This document shows positions 45,801-56,800 of a stretch of 64,000 nucleotides of DNA, one piece after another (positions within the stretch are counted from its first letter, which is position 1; each line of letters opens with the position of its first letter). The notes below the pieces were generated by a model. That model ran no database searches, had not been told where the DNA came from, and saw only the letters and a program-made list of their open reading frames with translations. The DNA is from Aedes albopictus (taxonomy: Eukaryota; Arthropoda; Insecta; Diptera; Culicidae). The position numbers were made by a program, and so were the translations under genes. The stretch is taken from assembly GCF_035046485.1 (NCBI RefSeq), contig NC_085137.1, positions 495,192,772 through 495,256,771 of the forward strand. Reading direction: 5' to 3'.

Positions 45801-48800
45801 CAAAGGCATTCTCAACGCCTCAATGCCAAAAGCATTGCAAAAGAAATTAAAACAAAAATATGTCGAGGGAATTTAAAAAGGATTCGTTCATTAACTCCGT
45901 AGACTTTTAGGTGGGATGATGGGGAGGGTCTAGCCAAAACCTACGCTCCACTCAAATTTTCAAAGTTGTGTACGGATAACAATGCACAAATCCCCCTACG
46001 AGGATAGCGAGGGATGGGGTCTGAGATGACCAAAAATGAGTATACGTTGTATATGGACAACTAGCAGCTAGTTGAATAATGGAGTGTAGATGAGAACGTA
46101 TATGCTTCTGCACCAAATGTGGTATAAAATTTTTATTTGTTTAGTTAATTGATTAAAATGAAATATTTTAAAATTGTCTGAAAAATGTAGGATTTGGTAA
46201 TTTTCTAAGATAACAACAATCTTAAGGTCAATTAACCCTCTAATACTCAATTTTTTTTTTATTTTGATCTAAATATTATTTTTCGTCATATAAAATTTAT
46301 TTGAACATGTTGAATCACTTTCCAATTCTTTTTACTTCGCGATTTACTGAATTTTGGTTTTCGATTTTTCCAATGTTTATTTTTGAACAACCCTACTCTT
46401 TCATATTTTTTCTGGAAGCCTATTTGGCATACCGATTATTTAAGACGACAACATTTTGAGATTTTATGATTTTCGGTAAAATATTTTTTTTAATTTTTTT
46501 CATGGAAAATTTTATTTTCCGTGTAATTTAAAGGAAAATATTTTTAGAGTGTATTCAACTCTTCTAAACTCTTTCACTATTACACAATGATTGAGGAAAA
46601 ATTTAAAATTTAATCATTGTTGCGATTCAATACAAAAGAAGCAATAGCATCTGAAAGTTGCTAAAAACATATTTTTTTTCAATAATTAAAAATATATGTT
46701 AATTCTCTCTAAACGACAACATAATTCATTTTAAGATGTACAGAACAGCCAAAAATATTAAAGTTTCGATTTCTCAGGAAAGAAAAAATACAAAAATGTA
46801 CAAACTATACGCCGTCTAAAGGTGAGATTCGGTATTAGAGGGCTAAAAATGTCTGTGGAAAGTATGGAACAAACACTCAATGAATTGAAAAAAAATCTAT
46901 ACTCAAATATTTTTCAAAATTCTTCGCTATGGCTCTCTGAGGAGTTCAAACCTTGGGTAATTTTGAGTTTGACTACATAGCGTGAACTAGTGTCGCGCAA
47001 TGTTATATTGCAATGCTATGCAAATCAATGACTAGATCATCAATGCGAGATTTCTGACAGGGTTTATCCAAAGGCATTTGGGAATCATTCGCTGCATTTC
47101 AGGTGTGACACAGCATTCTTGAGCACCCATACATTTAAGATAAAAGAATAAAAACAACCTAATTAATCCAACTAGCGGAGATGGCACCTTTCTCGTGTCT
47201 TCGAAAACTTATCTTAACAAAACTCTAGTGATGAATATCGCACTTTCATACATTTAACAAAAATCCATTTCATAGCACCAGAAATCATATCGTTTATCTG
47301 CTTTTTGATGTTTGTGCCTTCAACTCTTTGAAAAAAAAGCTGCCATCTTGAATTTTAGTCGCCATTTTTAATTTATGTCCGCCATCTTGGAAATTGTGGT
47401 TGCCATTTTTGAGCTCCAGACTTCATCTCCATACCAGATATACCCATATGAAATGGTTTTAAAGCCTAAATCTCCATTAAACATCCGCCATATTTTACAT
47501 TGCAACACCTCTTGGTTATTCTGGTTGCTCTTTTTGGACTCCGGAAATCGTATCTACATCAAATATACCCATATTTTATGGATTTTTAACCTAAAACACC
47601 ATTGAACAGCCACCATCTTGAATTTTGGGACGCCATCTTAGATATTAGATCGCCATCTTGGATATTCTGGTCGTCATTTTTGGAATCTAGACATCTTCCC
47701 TATTCCAAATATACCCATATTGCATGGTTTTAGAGCCTAAAACTCCATTAAAAAGACGCCATCTTAAATTTGGAGTCGCCATCTTGGATTTCAGGCTGAA
47801 ATCTTGAATTTTGGACTAAAAGTTACAAAATTCGGTGCAATTCGATGTGTCGCATGATGGAGTTTGGTTCAGTTTTATATATGTATGGCTTTTGATGTTT
47901 TTATTCAACCTTTAGCTGGTTTGAAGTTCTTTAGTGATCACCGAGAAAAATCAACAATTCCTAAATAAAGAACTCAACGCCCAGTCAACCAGTGATCGTA
48001 TAACATGTTGAATAAGATGTTAAAGTAGAGGCGATATGCGTACATTTTACATACGCCTAAATGGAGGCATGCGCGCATATAGCCTCCACTTTATCATCTT
48101 ATGTAACATCTTATGCGATTACTGGTTGTCTGGGCGGTGCCAAAAACCCTTAAGAATAGATAAAGAATAGTCTATTCAACTTCAAATTCAACAAATTGCT
48201 GGAGCCTCGTAGTCGTGCGGTTAGGGTCACCAAACTCATAATCGCACCATGCTATGGGGTGAGGGTTCGATTCCCGCTTCGGGCATTGAAATTTTTCGTG
48301 AGAATAGTTTCTTCCCCGTTTCCGCTGGTGCATGCTCCGTTAGTCCGTTGTCTAGTGTTAAGTTCAAACCAGTCTGTACAGCCGAAAGCTGAAGACGTTG
48401 TCCGTGTCTTTTTTTTTTATTTCAGTTATCTATATGTTGCTGATGCAGGAGCTTGAATAAACCATACTTCAGACCAATATTCAGCTGTCATTTTGTTCAG
48501 CCACTGGTACTATTAACCAGCTAATATTCAAATAATAATCTCATTGTTCAGCATTAATTATTGCTTGGGTCACCCGAAGAGATTCCAAAGAATTGCCGAA
48601 TCAATCCCAACGGAAACTTCGAAAACGATTGCATAGCAGATACTGAAGAAGTTTTCAAAGAAATTACTACAAGAATTGAGAAACGATTAGCAATGATTAT
48701 CCCTAGAAAATTTTAAAAGAATTTTTCAAACAAATTTTCGAAAAAAAAAACTGTCAAGCCAATACAAAGATCTTATGTAGCAGATTCCTCAAATGATACC

Positions 48801-51800
48801 GTACTTTTCTGATGAATTTTCAAGATAACTAAGCAAAATTCAAGCCAGGCCTTACGAGTTTCTGAAAACTCTGTGCAATTTCTTCATAATTTATTTTAAG
48901 ATTTTTTTTTATATGTTTAAAGATTTCTTACCAAATCTTTAATTTGGATTTGTTCTGGCTGTATTTTTGGGAATTTTGTTGGCTTTTCAATCCGACTGTG
49001 AGATCAAAAACAACCTTGTATCCTCTTGATCCGACGTTTAGATATAGATAAAAAAAACCAAGAAATGTCTCAATCGTTGATGTATTTCAAGTAAGATTGT
49101 TATCGAAGTTCTAGAGAACGCATGAATATATTCATCTTCTAGTTTTTCGAGCGGATTCACCCAGATCCAGATTTTATGCAAGATTTTCAGGATTATACAC
49201 CAGATCCTCAGTGACGTTCTCATGAACAAAGGACAGATTACGGGCGAGATTCCTCATGAATTTCTGACAAGATCTATCGAGTAAGCCAGGATGAAAGCAA
49301 TCCTTGACTGATTCCTTCTAAAGCGCAGTTTCGAGTTCAAAAGGAATCGCTCAAGAAACATCTTGAGCGATTCCTGGCAGAAACTTTCTACGGTGACTGC
49401 CATTTGAATTGTCATTTCTTCGCAACTACGTACTGCGATGGAAGAAAAACGGTTTCTTGGGCGATTCAGGCAAGGAATTTCCCATGCATCAAGATAGGCC
49501 GAGAAATTCCTTTTGAACTGCAAACAGCGCTTAAGGCTCTAATCAGATTTCAGATCGTTTCTGTTTGATAAGATAAACTTTTCTCTGGTTCGAGATGAAT
49601 CTGAATGAATTTTATCCAAGAGATTTTCCAGATTTCAGACTATTACCGTTTAGTCGGCTAATTTCAAAGTATTGTTACACGAAGCTTAATAAGCTCTTTA
49701 GGGGATTTCAGTCGTTTTTTTTTTCCAAGAGCCCTATGAAAAGTTTTATCTACAGATCCTTAATTTACTGCTATTATTTTCTTGGCCAATTACTGACATG
49801 ATTCTCCAAGATATTCAAAAGATTCTGCCAAAAAGCTATTTAAACCTCAAATCCTCACCAATATTGCATAAAACTAAGCTCACCTGTGATCTCCACCACC
49901 GTTGCTCCGGTGCATCCCGTCGGTCCTATCGATCTCGTAGTACTGCGACTTGTTCGGCGAGTGCGACATCTGCAGTGTCGTCTGCTGGCTGTTGCCGTTG
50001 CTGTAGCTTCGGTCCGACCGATGCTTCCCGTGGTGTCCGCTCTTCATGTCCGCCTCAAAGTTATCGAAGGCATAGTTGGTATTGGACGAATAGTCCTTCC
50101 AGGCCGAGTTGGGAATCAGTTGCTCCTGGAAAGTGAAGATGAGCATGAAATGTCGAGAGATGATAATCTCAATAGGGTGAAATACCTTCATCCGCTTCGT
50201 CGACCTCGTCTTGTAGATGGTACAGGTAGCCTGTACGATGGCAATGAACACCAGGGCAGCGATGCAACCCAAAATGGTAAACAGTCTGGTTCCAGCTCGT
50301 TCGAAGAACGACGGTTCCTCCTTGATCGGTTGCTTGTCTAGGATTACACGAGAACGCATTAGCTGAAGCAGAACTTTATCAACACACAAACTCACATTCC
50401 AAGGCCATGAATTCCAGGAACTCCGGATCAACCGACAGAGCACCAACCTTTCCGGATGACAAATTGTTCTGAATCAGATGCTGGATGGTTTGCTCCAATT
50501 TTGCAGGGTCATCCACCAAGTTGCTCTCGATTCCGTCCTTGTTCAGCAGGATGTTCATGTTGACTACGACACCGTTGGCATCCCTTGAAATAAAGAGTAT
50601 GGTTAATCTCCGATGAAAACAGACACCGTAAGTCACACTTACTTTTCAAAATTCACCACATCGGTTTTGTGAAATCCGCCGACGCCCTTCAGCATACCGT
50701 TGAAGCTCTCCGTGATGGACTTCGAAAGATCATTGTACTCCGGCGTTCCAGACTCCGGTACCACGAAGCCGGTGGCCAGGTTCGTCAACATAATTGCAGC
50801 CCGGTAGGCTACTCGTTCCGGTGCCGGCGTCACAGATGGGTTGAACAGATATTCAAACAACTTCGGACAGGATTTAATACAAACCCGGGTATCCGTCACA
50901 ACTGGTACGGATTCGTGTTTCCGAATCTTCTTGTTAACCGGATTGAACATTCCTCCGCTCAGCGGGAACATCAGATATAGACACTGGTCTTCCGTGAAGG
51001 CCAAGTCGCTGTCGTCCATGGTGTCGCGCTTCCTGCTGAAGTCCATGACGGTCATTCCATTTTGAATCTTTCCGGATGCGTTGAACAAATCCTGCCGATC
51101 GTCCAGCTTGGGCGAGGAATAACCATTGATCCATGTGTCCATCAGGAAAGGTCTTCCATTCAGATCGACCCATCCAATAACGGCATCGGTTTGGGACATC
51201 TTCTGATCCTTGCTGAAGCCAATGCCAGTCCACGTTCCCGTATTGTTGGTTTCAATGTGGAAATGCATGGAATCTCCCTTGCCCGTGACTTCCCAGCTGG
51301 CATAGTACTCGCAGTTATGTTTGTCCAACTCGCAGTCCCTAGGATACTTCCAGAAACCTTGACATTCGTCATCCAACTCGTGGCTCTTAGGACCGGACGG
51401 CACAACGACGCCATCCTCGGGCATGGTCGTCGATCCATTGGCAGCCTTCACCGGTTCCAGTTTCTTCTCTTCCAGGAAGTTGATCTGCGTGACACCACGC
51501 TGCATCCGATGACCGTGGTATTTCAGCTCGTCACGCATATAGAAGTCCTTCACGCTGGCCATTTCCTTCTCCAATCCGGACGGCGGCGAATGCACGTACG
51601 CTCCCGGTTCCTGTCCCTTGGCCCAGATAACGTGCATCAGATCGTCCACGAACGAGTGATCCGTAGGTTCGTTGGCCTCCAGCTTCCTCCGGAACACAAT
51701 GGTCGTAACGCCATCGACCTCGAAGCCTCCGGTAGCGGTCAGATCCGATTTGCCACCCCAGAAGGAGTCCACTCGTGGAGTGGAGCGATCCCGGGTGTAG

Positions 51801-53392
51801 TAGTCCCAGATGCGATGACTCTCGCCCCGAGCCGTTCCAATGACAATGTCCGTACAGTCCATGGGGTTGAAATCATGTCGAGGTGTCCATGGGTTTGCCT
51901 TCTTTTGGGCTGCCGGTTTCGGTTTGGCAGTGGTTTCCGCCTTGGGTTCCGGCTCGGATGCCGGTTCGGACTTTGGCTCCGGTTCAGCCTTGGGGGAAGA
52001 CTCCGGTTCTGGTTCGCTTGAAGGTGGTTTGGAATCTAAGAATGAGGCGCAATATGATAAGAAGGATTCACAGATAGATAGAAAGGCACACAGCATAGCA
52101 AGCAATTAACATCTTTAAGCTCACACGTTAACGCAAATCCGAAAACTTACCGGAAGTGGTACGTTTACTCTTCTTACTGGACTTGGGTTCAGCCTTCGGT
52201 TCAGCAGTTGGCTCCGCCTTGGTTTCTGCAGTCGGTTCCGGTTCAGATGTGCTCTCCGGTTCGGGTTCCGAAGCTGCTTCCGGTTCTGGTTCAGCAGCAG
52301 CTGGTTCGGGTTCAGGTTCAGCCTTGGGGGATTTTGGTTCCGGTTCGGGTTCCGATGTGCTTTCAGGTTCAGGTTCTGGATGAGCGCCTGGCTCAGCATT
52401 GGGTTCTGAGGTAGCCTCCGGTTCTAGATTACGGATTGGACAAAATCACAGCAAACCACTCACACACATGCATTTACTTAAAGCTTTACAAATTCCTTGA
52501 TAATTACCTGGTTCACTTCCGGGTTCTGGTTCTGCACCTGGTTCCGGCTCAGCAGTAGGCTCTGCTCCTGGCTCTGGCTCGGCTGAACCACCTTCAGCTG
52601 CAGCCCCGATCAGTGGGAAGTTCTTACATTCGGCTGTCATCTTGCGGGGTCGCCATCCCAGGCCAACCCACGAAGTTCCGTTGACCTTCAGCACCACTTC
52701 GATTTCACTCTGTTCTTTGAGCACACGCCAATACACGTTCAGATCGGGTGACAAGTTTTTCAACTTGTACAGTGAGTAATCAATGTCCGTTGATTTGATT
52801 GGAGATTCTGCAAATATTTGAACACCTCTGTTATCACATCGCTATCAAAACAAGTAAACACTCTAGATTCTTACTTTTGTTGCATCCCGGTCCGAACCAT
52901 CCGAGCCGGCAGTAGCACTGTTTGCGAGGTAGCGAAGTTCCCCCCAAGTCGACACATGTTCCCTGAATACCGCAGTCCTGGTTAGTGGTACATTCGTCCC
53001 AAAATTCACATCGATTCCCGTAGTATTTCTTCTCGCATTTGCACCGTGCAATGAACTTGCCATGTCCCGAACAGGTCTCACGGAATTCTTTCCTCTGAAC
53101 AATGTCCACATCGGCACAAGACCAGAACAGGTAGTTTCCACCCCACTCATCGGCTTGTCGCGTTAACCGAATAGAACAATCCGGACAGGTGAAATCCTTC
53201 GGTAGCGATACCTGGAATTGCTGTGCCCTGAAACGCAAGAATCGAAACATTTGTACCGTTCTGTCAACAATCAGCCCACATCTAGGCAACTTACGTAGCA
53301 TCTTCCCGTACGAACTGCTTTCCCTTGACGACCGGCGTCAAATTCAGGATGGGCTTCTCCTTCTGATCCAAAACTTCCAATCGGAATCCACC
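39425..53392 (-). CDS. DOMON/EGF/SEA transmembrane protein gene, nine exons, 5' end not found
   Basis: Nine exons with GT..AG borders join in one frame without a stop: 53295-53392, 52875-53227, 52508-52807, 52151-52423, 50643-52035, 50396-50583, 50186-50337, 49884-50125 and 39425-39863. They total 3,438 nt, or at least 1,145 residues. Order: a Cys-containing segment ending SCADVDI (about residues 33-80), two EGF-like modules (80-148), first half of a DOMON domain (155-225), a Glu-Pro-rich repeat linker (226-375), the rest of that DOMON (385-490), a second DOMON (555-700), a SEA-like domain (745-868), one transmembrane helix (880-905) followed by basic residues, and a Gln/Ser/Gly-rich cytoplasmic tail. 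DOMON domains bind haem or sugars in known families, so a cell-surface redox or ligand-binding role is inferred. The first exon seen begins mid-protein and no signal peptide was found, so 5' exons are missing. I cannot name an orthologue. Confidence 0.85.
40025..40545. mobile_element. 521-bp TA-flanked TIR element
   Basis: Inverted ends GGGGTAATACGCACCCCC / GGGGGTGCATATTACCCC, TA on each side. Interior non-coding. In the DOMON gene's large intron. Confidence 0.78.
40555..41987. mobile_element. 1.43-kb TA-flanked element with CACTGA ends and GC-richer interior
   Basis: Starts CACTGAGAAAAAT and ends TTTTTTCAGTG, TA at 40553-40554 and 41988-41989. 40,975-41,590 is richer in GC and has open frames of 65-69 codons on both strands without a known domain. 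Confidence 0.6.
42164..42290. mobile_element. Truncated relative of the hAT-like MITE
   Basis: It keeps GGTTTCCCAAACTGTGGGTC and the GGGAATTTCTATG inner part but lacks the second end. Confidence 0.65.
42360..44490 (+). repeat. Degenerate 12-bp minisatellite, second sequence type
   Basis: Units of the form ATTYCTTTGGAA / ATTTCTTCGGCA over 2.1 kb, including longer-range duplicates carrying TTTTATTTAAATTCATTATG near 42,976, 43,617 and 43,962. It is a variant of the ATTYCTYCAGGA type. Confidence 0.78.
42443..42464. repeat. T homopolymer
   Basis: A run of about 22 T; length uncertain in any assembly. Confidence 0.9.
44510..44775 (+). mobile_element. Feilai-like tRNA-derived SINE with 14-bp target duplication
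   Basis: Exact GTGTTCTCGTATCG on both sides (44496-44509, 44776-44789). tRNA-Gly-like head with TAGCCTAGTGG (A box) and GGTTCGATTCCCG (B box). The body, with AAATTTTCTCGATTCCCTGG and GCAGGCCAAGTCCCAGTGGG, ends in AAGAAGAAAAAGAA. It is full length. Confidence 0.9.
44790..45890. repeat. Degenerate 12-bp minisatellite, weakening and changing orientation
   Basis: Plus-type units to about 45,040, then minus-type units (TTCCAAAGGAAT, GAATTGCCGAAG) from 45,280 to 45,890. Confidence 0.65.
45900..46062. mobile_element. MITE of the CTCCGTAGACTTTT family
   Basis: ACTCCGTAGACTTTTAGG near the left end and GATGACCAAAAATGAGTATACG plus TATGGACAAC at the right. It is related to 9,013-9,133. Confidence 0.55.
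46236..46842. mobile_element. 607-bp TTAA-type MITE, copy 2 (inverted)
   Basis: Same family as 20,103-20,718 in the opposite orientation. TTAA at 46232-46235; the right site has decayed to CTAA. It lies in the large intron of the DOMON gene. Confidence 0.88.
46843..47325. other. Intron sequence, nothing recognised
   Basis: No coding or repeat signature. Confidence 0.4.
47330..47830 (+). repeat. Tandem array of about 125-150-bp units (GCCATCTTGGAT)
   Basis: ATACCCATAT plus ATGG recurs near 47,440, 47,564 and 47,712, each followed by CCTAAAACTCCATTAAA and several GCCATCTTGGA motifs. Confidence 0.8.
47978..48136. mobile_element. 159-bp MITE
   Basis: Inverted ends of about 55 bp: CGCCCAGTCAACCAGTGATC and its diverged complement, with GTGGAGGC inside. 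Confidence 0.82.
48199..48420 (+). mobile_element. tRNA-derived SINE
   Basis: tRNA-like head with CGTAGTCGTGCGGTTAGG, loop CTCATAA and GGTTCGATTCCCGC, a non-tRNA body and a T-rich end. Confidence 0.7.
48570..48850. repeat. Degenerate 12-bp minisatellite, minus orientation
   Basis: GATTCCAAAGAATTGCCGAA-type units, decayed. Confidence 0.5.
48851..49883. other. Intron of the DOMON gene, no feature recognised
   Basis: AT-rich, short ORFs only. Confidence 0.45.
49884..50125 (-). CDS. DOMON gene, cytoplasmic tail exon
   Basis: It encodes a polar tail rich in Ser, Asn and Gln with [11 protein letters not shown] near its end. The acceptor is CTTTCCAG|GAG and the donor AG|GTGAGC (phase 2). The next intron is about 10 kb and full of repeats. 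Confidence 0.88.
50186..50337 (-). CDS. DOMON gene, transmembrane exon
   Basis: The exon encodes an acidic/basic stalk ([14 protein letters not shown]), a hydrophobic helix ([17 protein letters not shown]) and a basic stop-transfer segment ([10 protein letters not shown]). This predicts a type I membrane protein with its DOMON/EGF part outside. The intron that follows is only 60 bp. Confidence 0.9.
50396..50583 (-). CDS. DOMON gene, SEA-like exon
   Basis: It encodes the second part of the SEA-like domain ([15 protein letters not shown] to LEFMALE). The canonical SEA self-cleavage motif GSVVV is not seen; the corresponding stretch reads GALSV. Acceptor TTTCAAG|GG and donor T|GTGAGT keep the frame across both introns. 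Confidence 0.88.
50643..52035 (-). CDS. DOMON gene, main exon: end of DOMON 1, DOMON 2, start of SEA
   Basis: This is the largest exon (1,393 bp). It opens with the end of the Glu-Pro repeats, then [12 protein letters not shown] and [12 protein letters not shown] complete DOMON 1. A second DOMON follows, from CEYYASWEV through [11 protein letters not shown] and DAVIGWVD to [10 protein letters not shown]. The last part (ATGFVVPES to DVVNFEK) begins a SEA-like fold that continues in the next exon. The start is fixed by CTTAG|AT and the end by AA|GTAAGT. A 319-codon ORF on the opposite strand is a shadow of this exon. Confidence 0.93.
52151..52423 (-). CDS. DOMON gene, Glu-Pro-rich repeat exon
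   Basis: All 91 codons are low complexity. Short repeats of Glu-Pro with Ser, Ala and Thr run through the exon, which ends in a basic patch ([11 protein letters not shown]). Both borders are canonical and the phase (1 to 1) lets the exon be included or skipped without breaking the frame. It lies inside the DOMON 1 coding sequence. Confidence 0.8.
52508..52807 (-). CDS. DOMON gene, first half of DOMON 1 and start of Glu-Pro linker
   Basis: The exon encodes the opening beta strands of a DOMON domain. [19 protein letters not shown] and [11 protein letters not shown] are the characteristic stretches. It then shifts abruptly into [12 protein letters not shown] repeats that continue in the next exon. 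The exon ends at GTAATT, phase 1. Confidence 0.88.
52875..53227 (-). CDS. DOMON gene, Cys-rich and EGF-like exon
   Basis: The exon encodes a segment with CPDC and SCADVDI, followed by two EGF-like modules. The first runs about CSGHGKF to YYGNRC, and the second ends [13 protein letters not shown]. The CxxC plus SCADVDI pattern loosely resembles the last strands of chitin-binding/LPMO-type domains, but the histidine-containing N-terminal part is not in view, so this likeness is weak. The borders are CAG|GG and A|GTAAGA. Confidence 0.85.
53295..53392 (-). CDS. DOMON gene, most 5' exon recognised
   Basis: This 98-bp exon starts in frame with GGFRLEV after an intron ending TTTTGCAG and ends at GTAAGT. 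It joins the next exon through a split Thr codon. It has no start Met, so at least one more exon with a signal peptide lies upstream. No convincing one is visible between 53,393 and 53,690. Confidence 0.75.
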
Positions 53393-53629
53393 CTGCAAAA
53401 CAACGAAACAAAGCAAAATCTTAGTTTTCACGTGATTCTCGTATAAGGTGTAGGAAGGTTCTTTTCAGAAGCACTTGAGAAAAGCGATATTTTATCGTCG
53501 TCGTCGTCGTCGTCATCGTCAGTGGAAAGGCAAACTGATAACCGTGCGCGCGAATCAATAAGCCCCCCAATGTTTAGGAAGCACTCCAGCGATAATAAGC
53601 CAGTATAGTGAGCGCACGTCTTCTGGTCG

Positions 53630-53638
53630 TATAAAAAG
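53630..53638 (+). promoter_or_regulatory. TATA box for the DUF753-type gene
   Basis: TATAAAAAG lies 61-69 bases upstream of the chosen start codon, leaving room for a 5' UTR of about 35-40 nt. Confidence 0.6.
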
Positions 53639-53698
53639 AACCACCCCGGAACGGGAGCCCGCACAAAGATTAGGAAGTGTGACTTTGATGTGTTCGAT

Positions 53699-53876
53699 AT
53701 GGGTCTCAGAGGTGTACTGTTAGTGGTTGCTGTGGGGGCAGTTTGGCCGCAGGCGGTTGAATCTCTAATAAGCTGCTATTCGTGTTCCGACGATGAGTGC
53801 GTGAACGGGGTGGATCTGGGAGTCCGGGTCGATTGTAACGGTGTTCAGGATCAGTGCTACACGAAATTTGATGGGT
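53699..53876 (+). CDS. DUF753-type gene, exon 1: signal peptide and first Cys module
   Basis: After the signal peptide it encodes CYSCSDDEC and ends CYTKFDG plus one base, at donor GTAAGA. The ending matches that of exon 4 (CYTIFDG) in sequence and phase. Intron 1 is only 65 bp. Confidence 0.85.
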
Positions 53877-56800
53877 GTAAGATAATTGAGATGGAGGAAA
53901 GTGCAGCGAAATAAAATGAAGAAATTGTGTCCAAATTGTAGATGTGCCCACGGAACGAGGATGTACTTCGGCATTGACGGCGGCCAATCCATGCTCAGCA
54001 GGAACGTGCGAATCGTGCAGCAGTGATTACTGTAATGTGCTCGGTGCTGCCCAGCATAAATGCGTGGTTTGTTCATCGGTACTGGATGGAACTTGCATCA
54101 GTAACCCAAGTGGACTGCAAGCGCAACAATGTGGATCCCCTAGTATGGACGTGGCCGAAACGCAGTGCTATTCGCGAGTGGTAAGTTGGATAATGGTGAT
54201 CAGCGTAATGAGCAATGAATCAGCTACATATCAGGCGATATAGCCAAAACGGTATATACATAGACGCTCAGCAAGACGATGCTGTGAATATCTGGGTTCG
54301 ATTCTCGAACGGTCCAAGATATTTTCGTAAAATTAGTAAATTTACATAACTAAGCTTCAATAATCCTTGTGTCTGCCACACGATGTACTAAAAAAACATT
54401 GGCAGAGGAAACTCTGAGTTTTGAACTGTGGAAGTCTTTATAGAACGTTACGCCAAGAAAAATAAGTAAAAAAATAGTATTAAATAAAAACAAACCACCG
54501 CCCACCAGAGGATGCACATTCAGTCTAATGACTATTTAGCATGAGCAACGGACAAAACACGAAACACTCAGTGTCCAATGGAAAATTTTCCGTTTGACGA
54601 AAAGTGTTCATCGACTGAAGCGGTAATCGAACCCACAGTCCGAGACTAACGAAATGCTTAGACGACTGGTGACGCTGACTGGTAATCATGATATTTTTCT
54701 AATATGTATTTAAAATGTCCTCACCTTCAGTTATCCGAGGATAGTCTTAAACAGTTAAAGCGCAAAGGGAGAGGGTAGTGTAGTGGGAAAGGAGACATTA
54801 TCTTCTCTACCCCTTTAGGGACGGAGCGCAAAAACGTGAAATTTTCATACAAATGGCTCAGCTTTGGCTCTCCAGAACTTTTAGATTCCCCAACAAAATA
54901 ACAATTGCTGTTCCTTATTTGGACGAACTACTCTTTATCTTTCGATTTCTAGCTTTGACTACCTAGATGAATCGGAAATTAAAAATATGCGGCGAAAAGT
55001 GAAGTCATGATAAATCTCTATTGAACTATTGGTACCTACCGTAATCTGGAGGGAAGTTGATCACATTTCATCTATTCTTTTGAATTAAATCCGATACAAT
55101 GCATTTGACTTTGAACAAATATTATTGAAACATGTACTGAGTGGACCTGTTTCTAGTTCCGTGAACGAAATTCTTACAAGTACCTGCTACATTAAAAAAA
55201 AATGTTCAAATGGACAAATTTGAAAACTTTCAATCTGGGGTGAAGTTGATCAACCAATGACATAACATTCTAAGATTGGAAAATAATTGCCCAAACTTAA
55301 TTTGATGATGCTGAATCTGAATTAGTTTTTAAAATTCTTACAACTGGTGTATTTTGTGAGTTAAAAATAAAATAAAGTCTTGTAAGGTACAGAATGATCC
55401 ACAGTAAACGCACAGGTAGGCAATTTCTTAAAATATTGTTTTATTTTCGCAAAAATATATTCTATTTCAAAGAGAACTTATATGTTAACATCAATTTTAT
55501 TCGAGAGGGTATTTTGCTTAGAGGGCTCGAATAGTCGGTTCAAGATCAATTTTATCTCGAAGCTAAGCTGCCGGTGGAAGCATGATTGTCACATGTGCAT
55601 TTTTGGCAATATTGAGATTTTGCAGCCCATGATTATATATCATGGTGTACTATCATAGGTAGTAAATAGGTAGTTTGTTCCGGAAATTGTAGAAAAAATG
55701 CAACGCCGATTTGTCACATTCTGAAAAGTGGACGCATAAGCGTCACGTTTCATTGGAAATCCTATGAAATTTTAAAATCGCTCTAAAACAAAAATTTGTG
55801 CTTAAATTGAAAATTGGTTGATGTTAGAACACGATTCGGCATTTATGCTTCCATAGTTGAGACAATTTACTTTTTCGAACTTTGGACGCGATTTTCTCGA
55901 TTGTCTGTTTTTGCACATGTAACATTTATGCGTCCACCGGCAGTAAGTGTTTCGTGAATCATCTGATATACAAGGCGTTGATGGGAGGCGATTTTCTGAA
56001 AATAGTCTTTTCACAAGATTTTAATACATACCCAAAAAAAAGTCGATATTTTGATATAAAATCTGACACAATTGATATGAAACCTTCAAAAATTCTGCTC
56101 ATATATTCACACAAATGATTCACGGCAAAAGTTCTTCCATTGAAACAGAATTGAAGCGTCCTCAGCGGTTGAAGGACGTGGATCCTATAGTGATCAACTT
56201 CATCCCGCTGATCAATTACACCCCAGATTATGGTATATTACAGTAGAACTTTAAAGAACAGCCTATGATAAAAAGAAGGAAAAATCTCTGACAAAATACT
56301 ATCAGTTGCAACGCCAACAAATTCCATAAAAGAATAACTAGAAAGAAGAGCCTATCATTGAAGGAAGGATGGATATCTTGTAACCGTTCGTCGAATTCGC
56401 TTGAATGAAACTTAAAACGCGGTGGCTTTTGCGCCACTCTCGCGTACGAGAGACCACCGGTTCATTCCAATGTTTGCCCGACTAAATTGACGACTCTTCA
56501 CTCAAGGGCTTCTTCGAACGGTCGCTGACTCGATTAAATCCCCAAACGCACTAACTTTAACATACAAAAACGCACGAGCTGAAACAATAACGGAAATTTA
56601 CACCAAAAAGAGACAAAAACAGAAATAACCACAAAATCAAACAATTAGGGGTCGCTGAATTGTCGACTGTGATTATATTCTCGTTTCCCTATGAGCGGTT
56701 TTACTTTCACAAATTGCAGCATAAATCTCCCCAGGGATTCTTTCAGAGATTCCTTCAAGAATTTCTAGAGGATCATTCCAGGAATTGTCACAGGTGTTCT

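Noticed and set aside
51062..52021. 319-codon plus-strand ORF
   Set aside because: It is antisense to the main DOMON exon, which has recognisable domains and matching splice phases. The opposite frame is open by codon bias only.
53428..53664. Possible 5' exon of the DOMON gene with an Asp run
   Set aside because: The Asp run is a GTC trinucleotide repeat and the frame has no signal peptide or matching donor.
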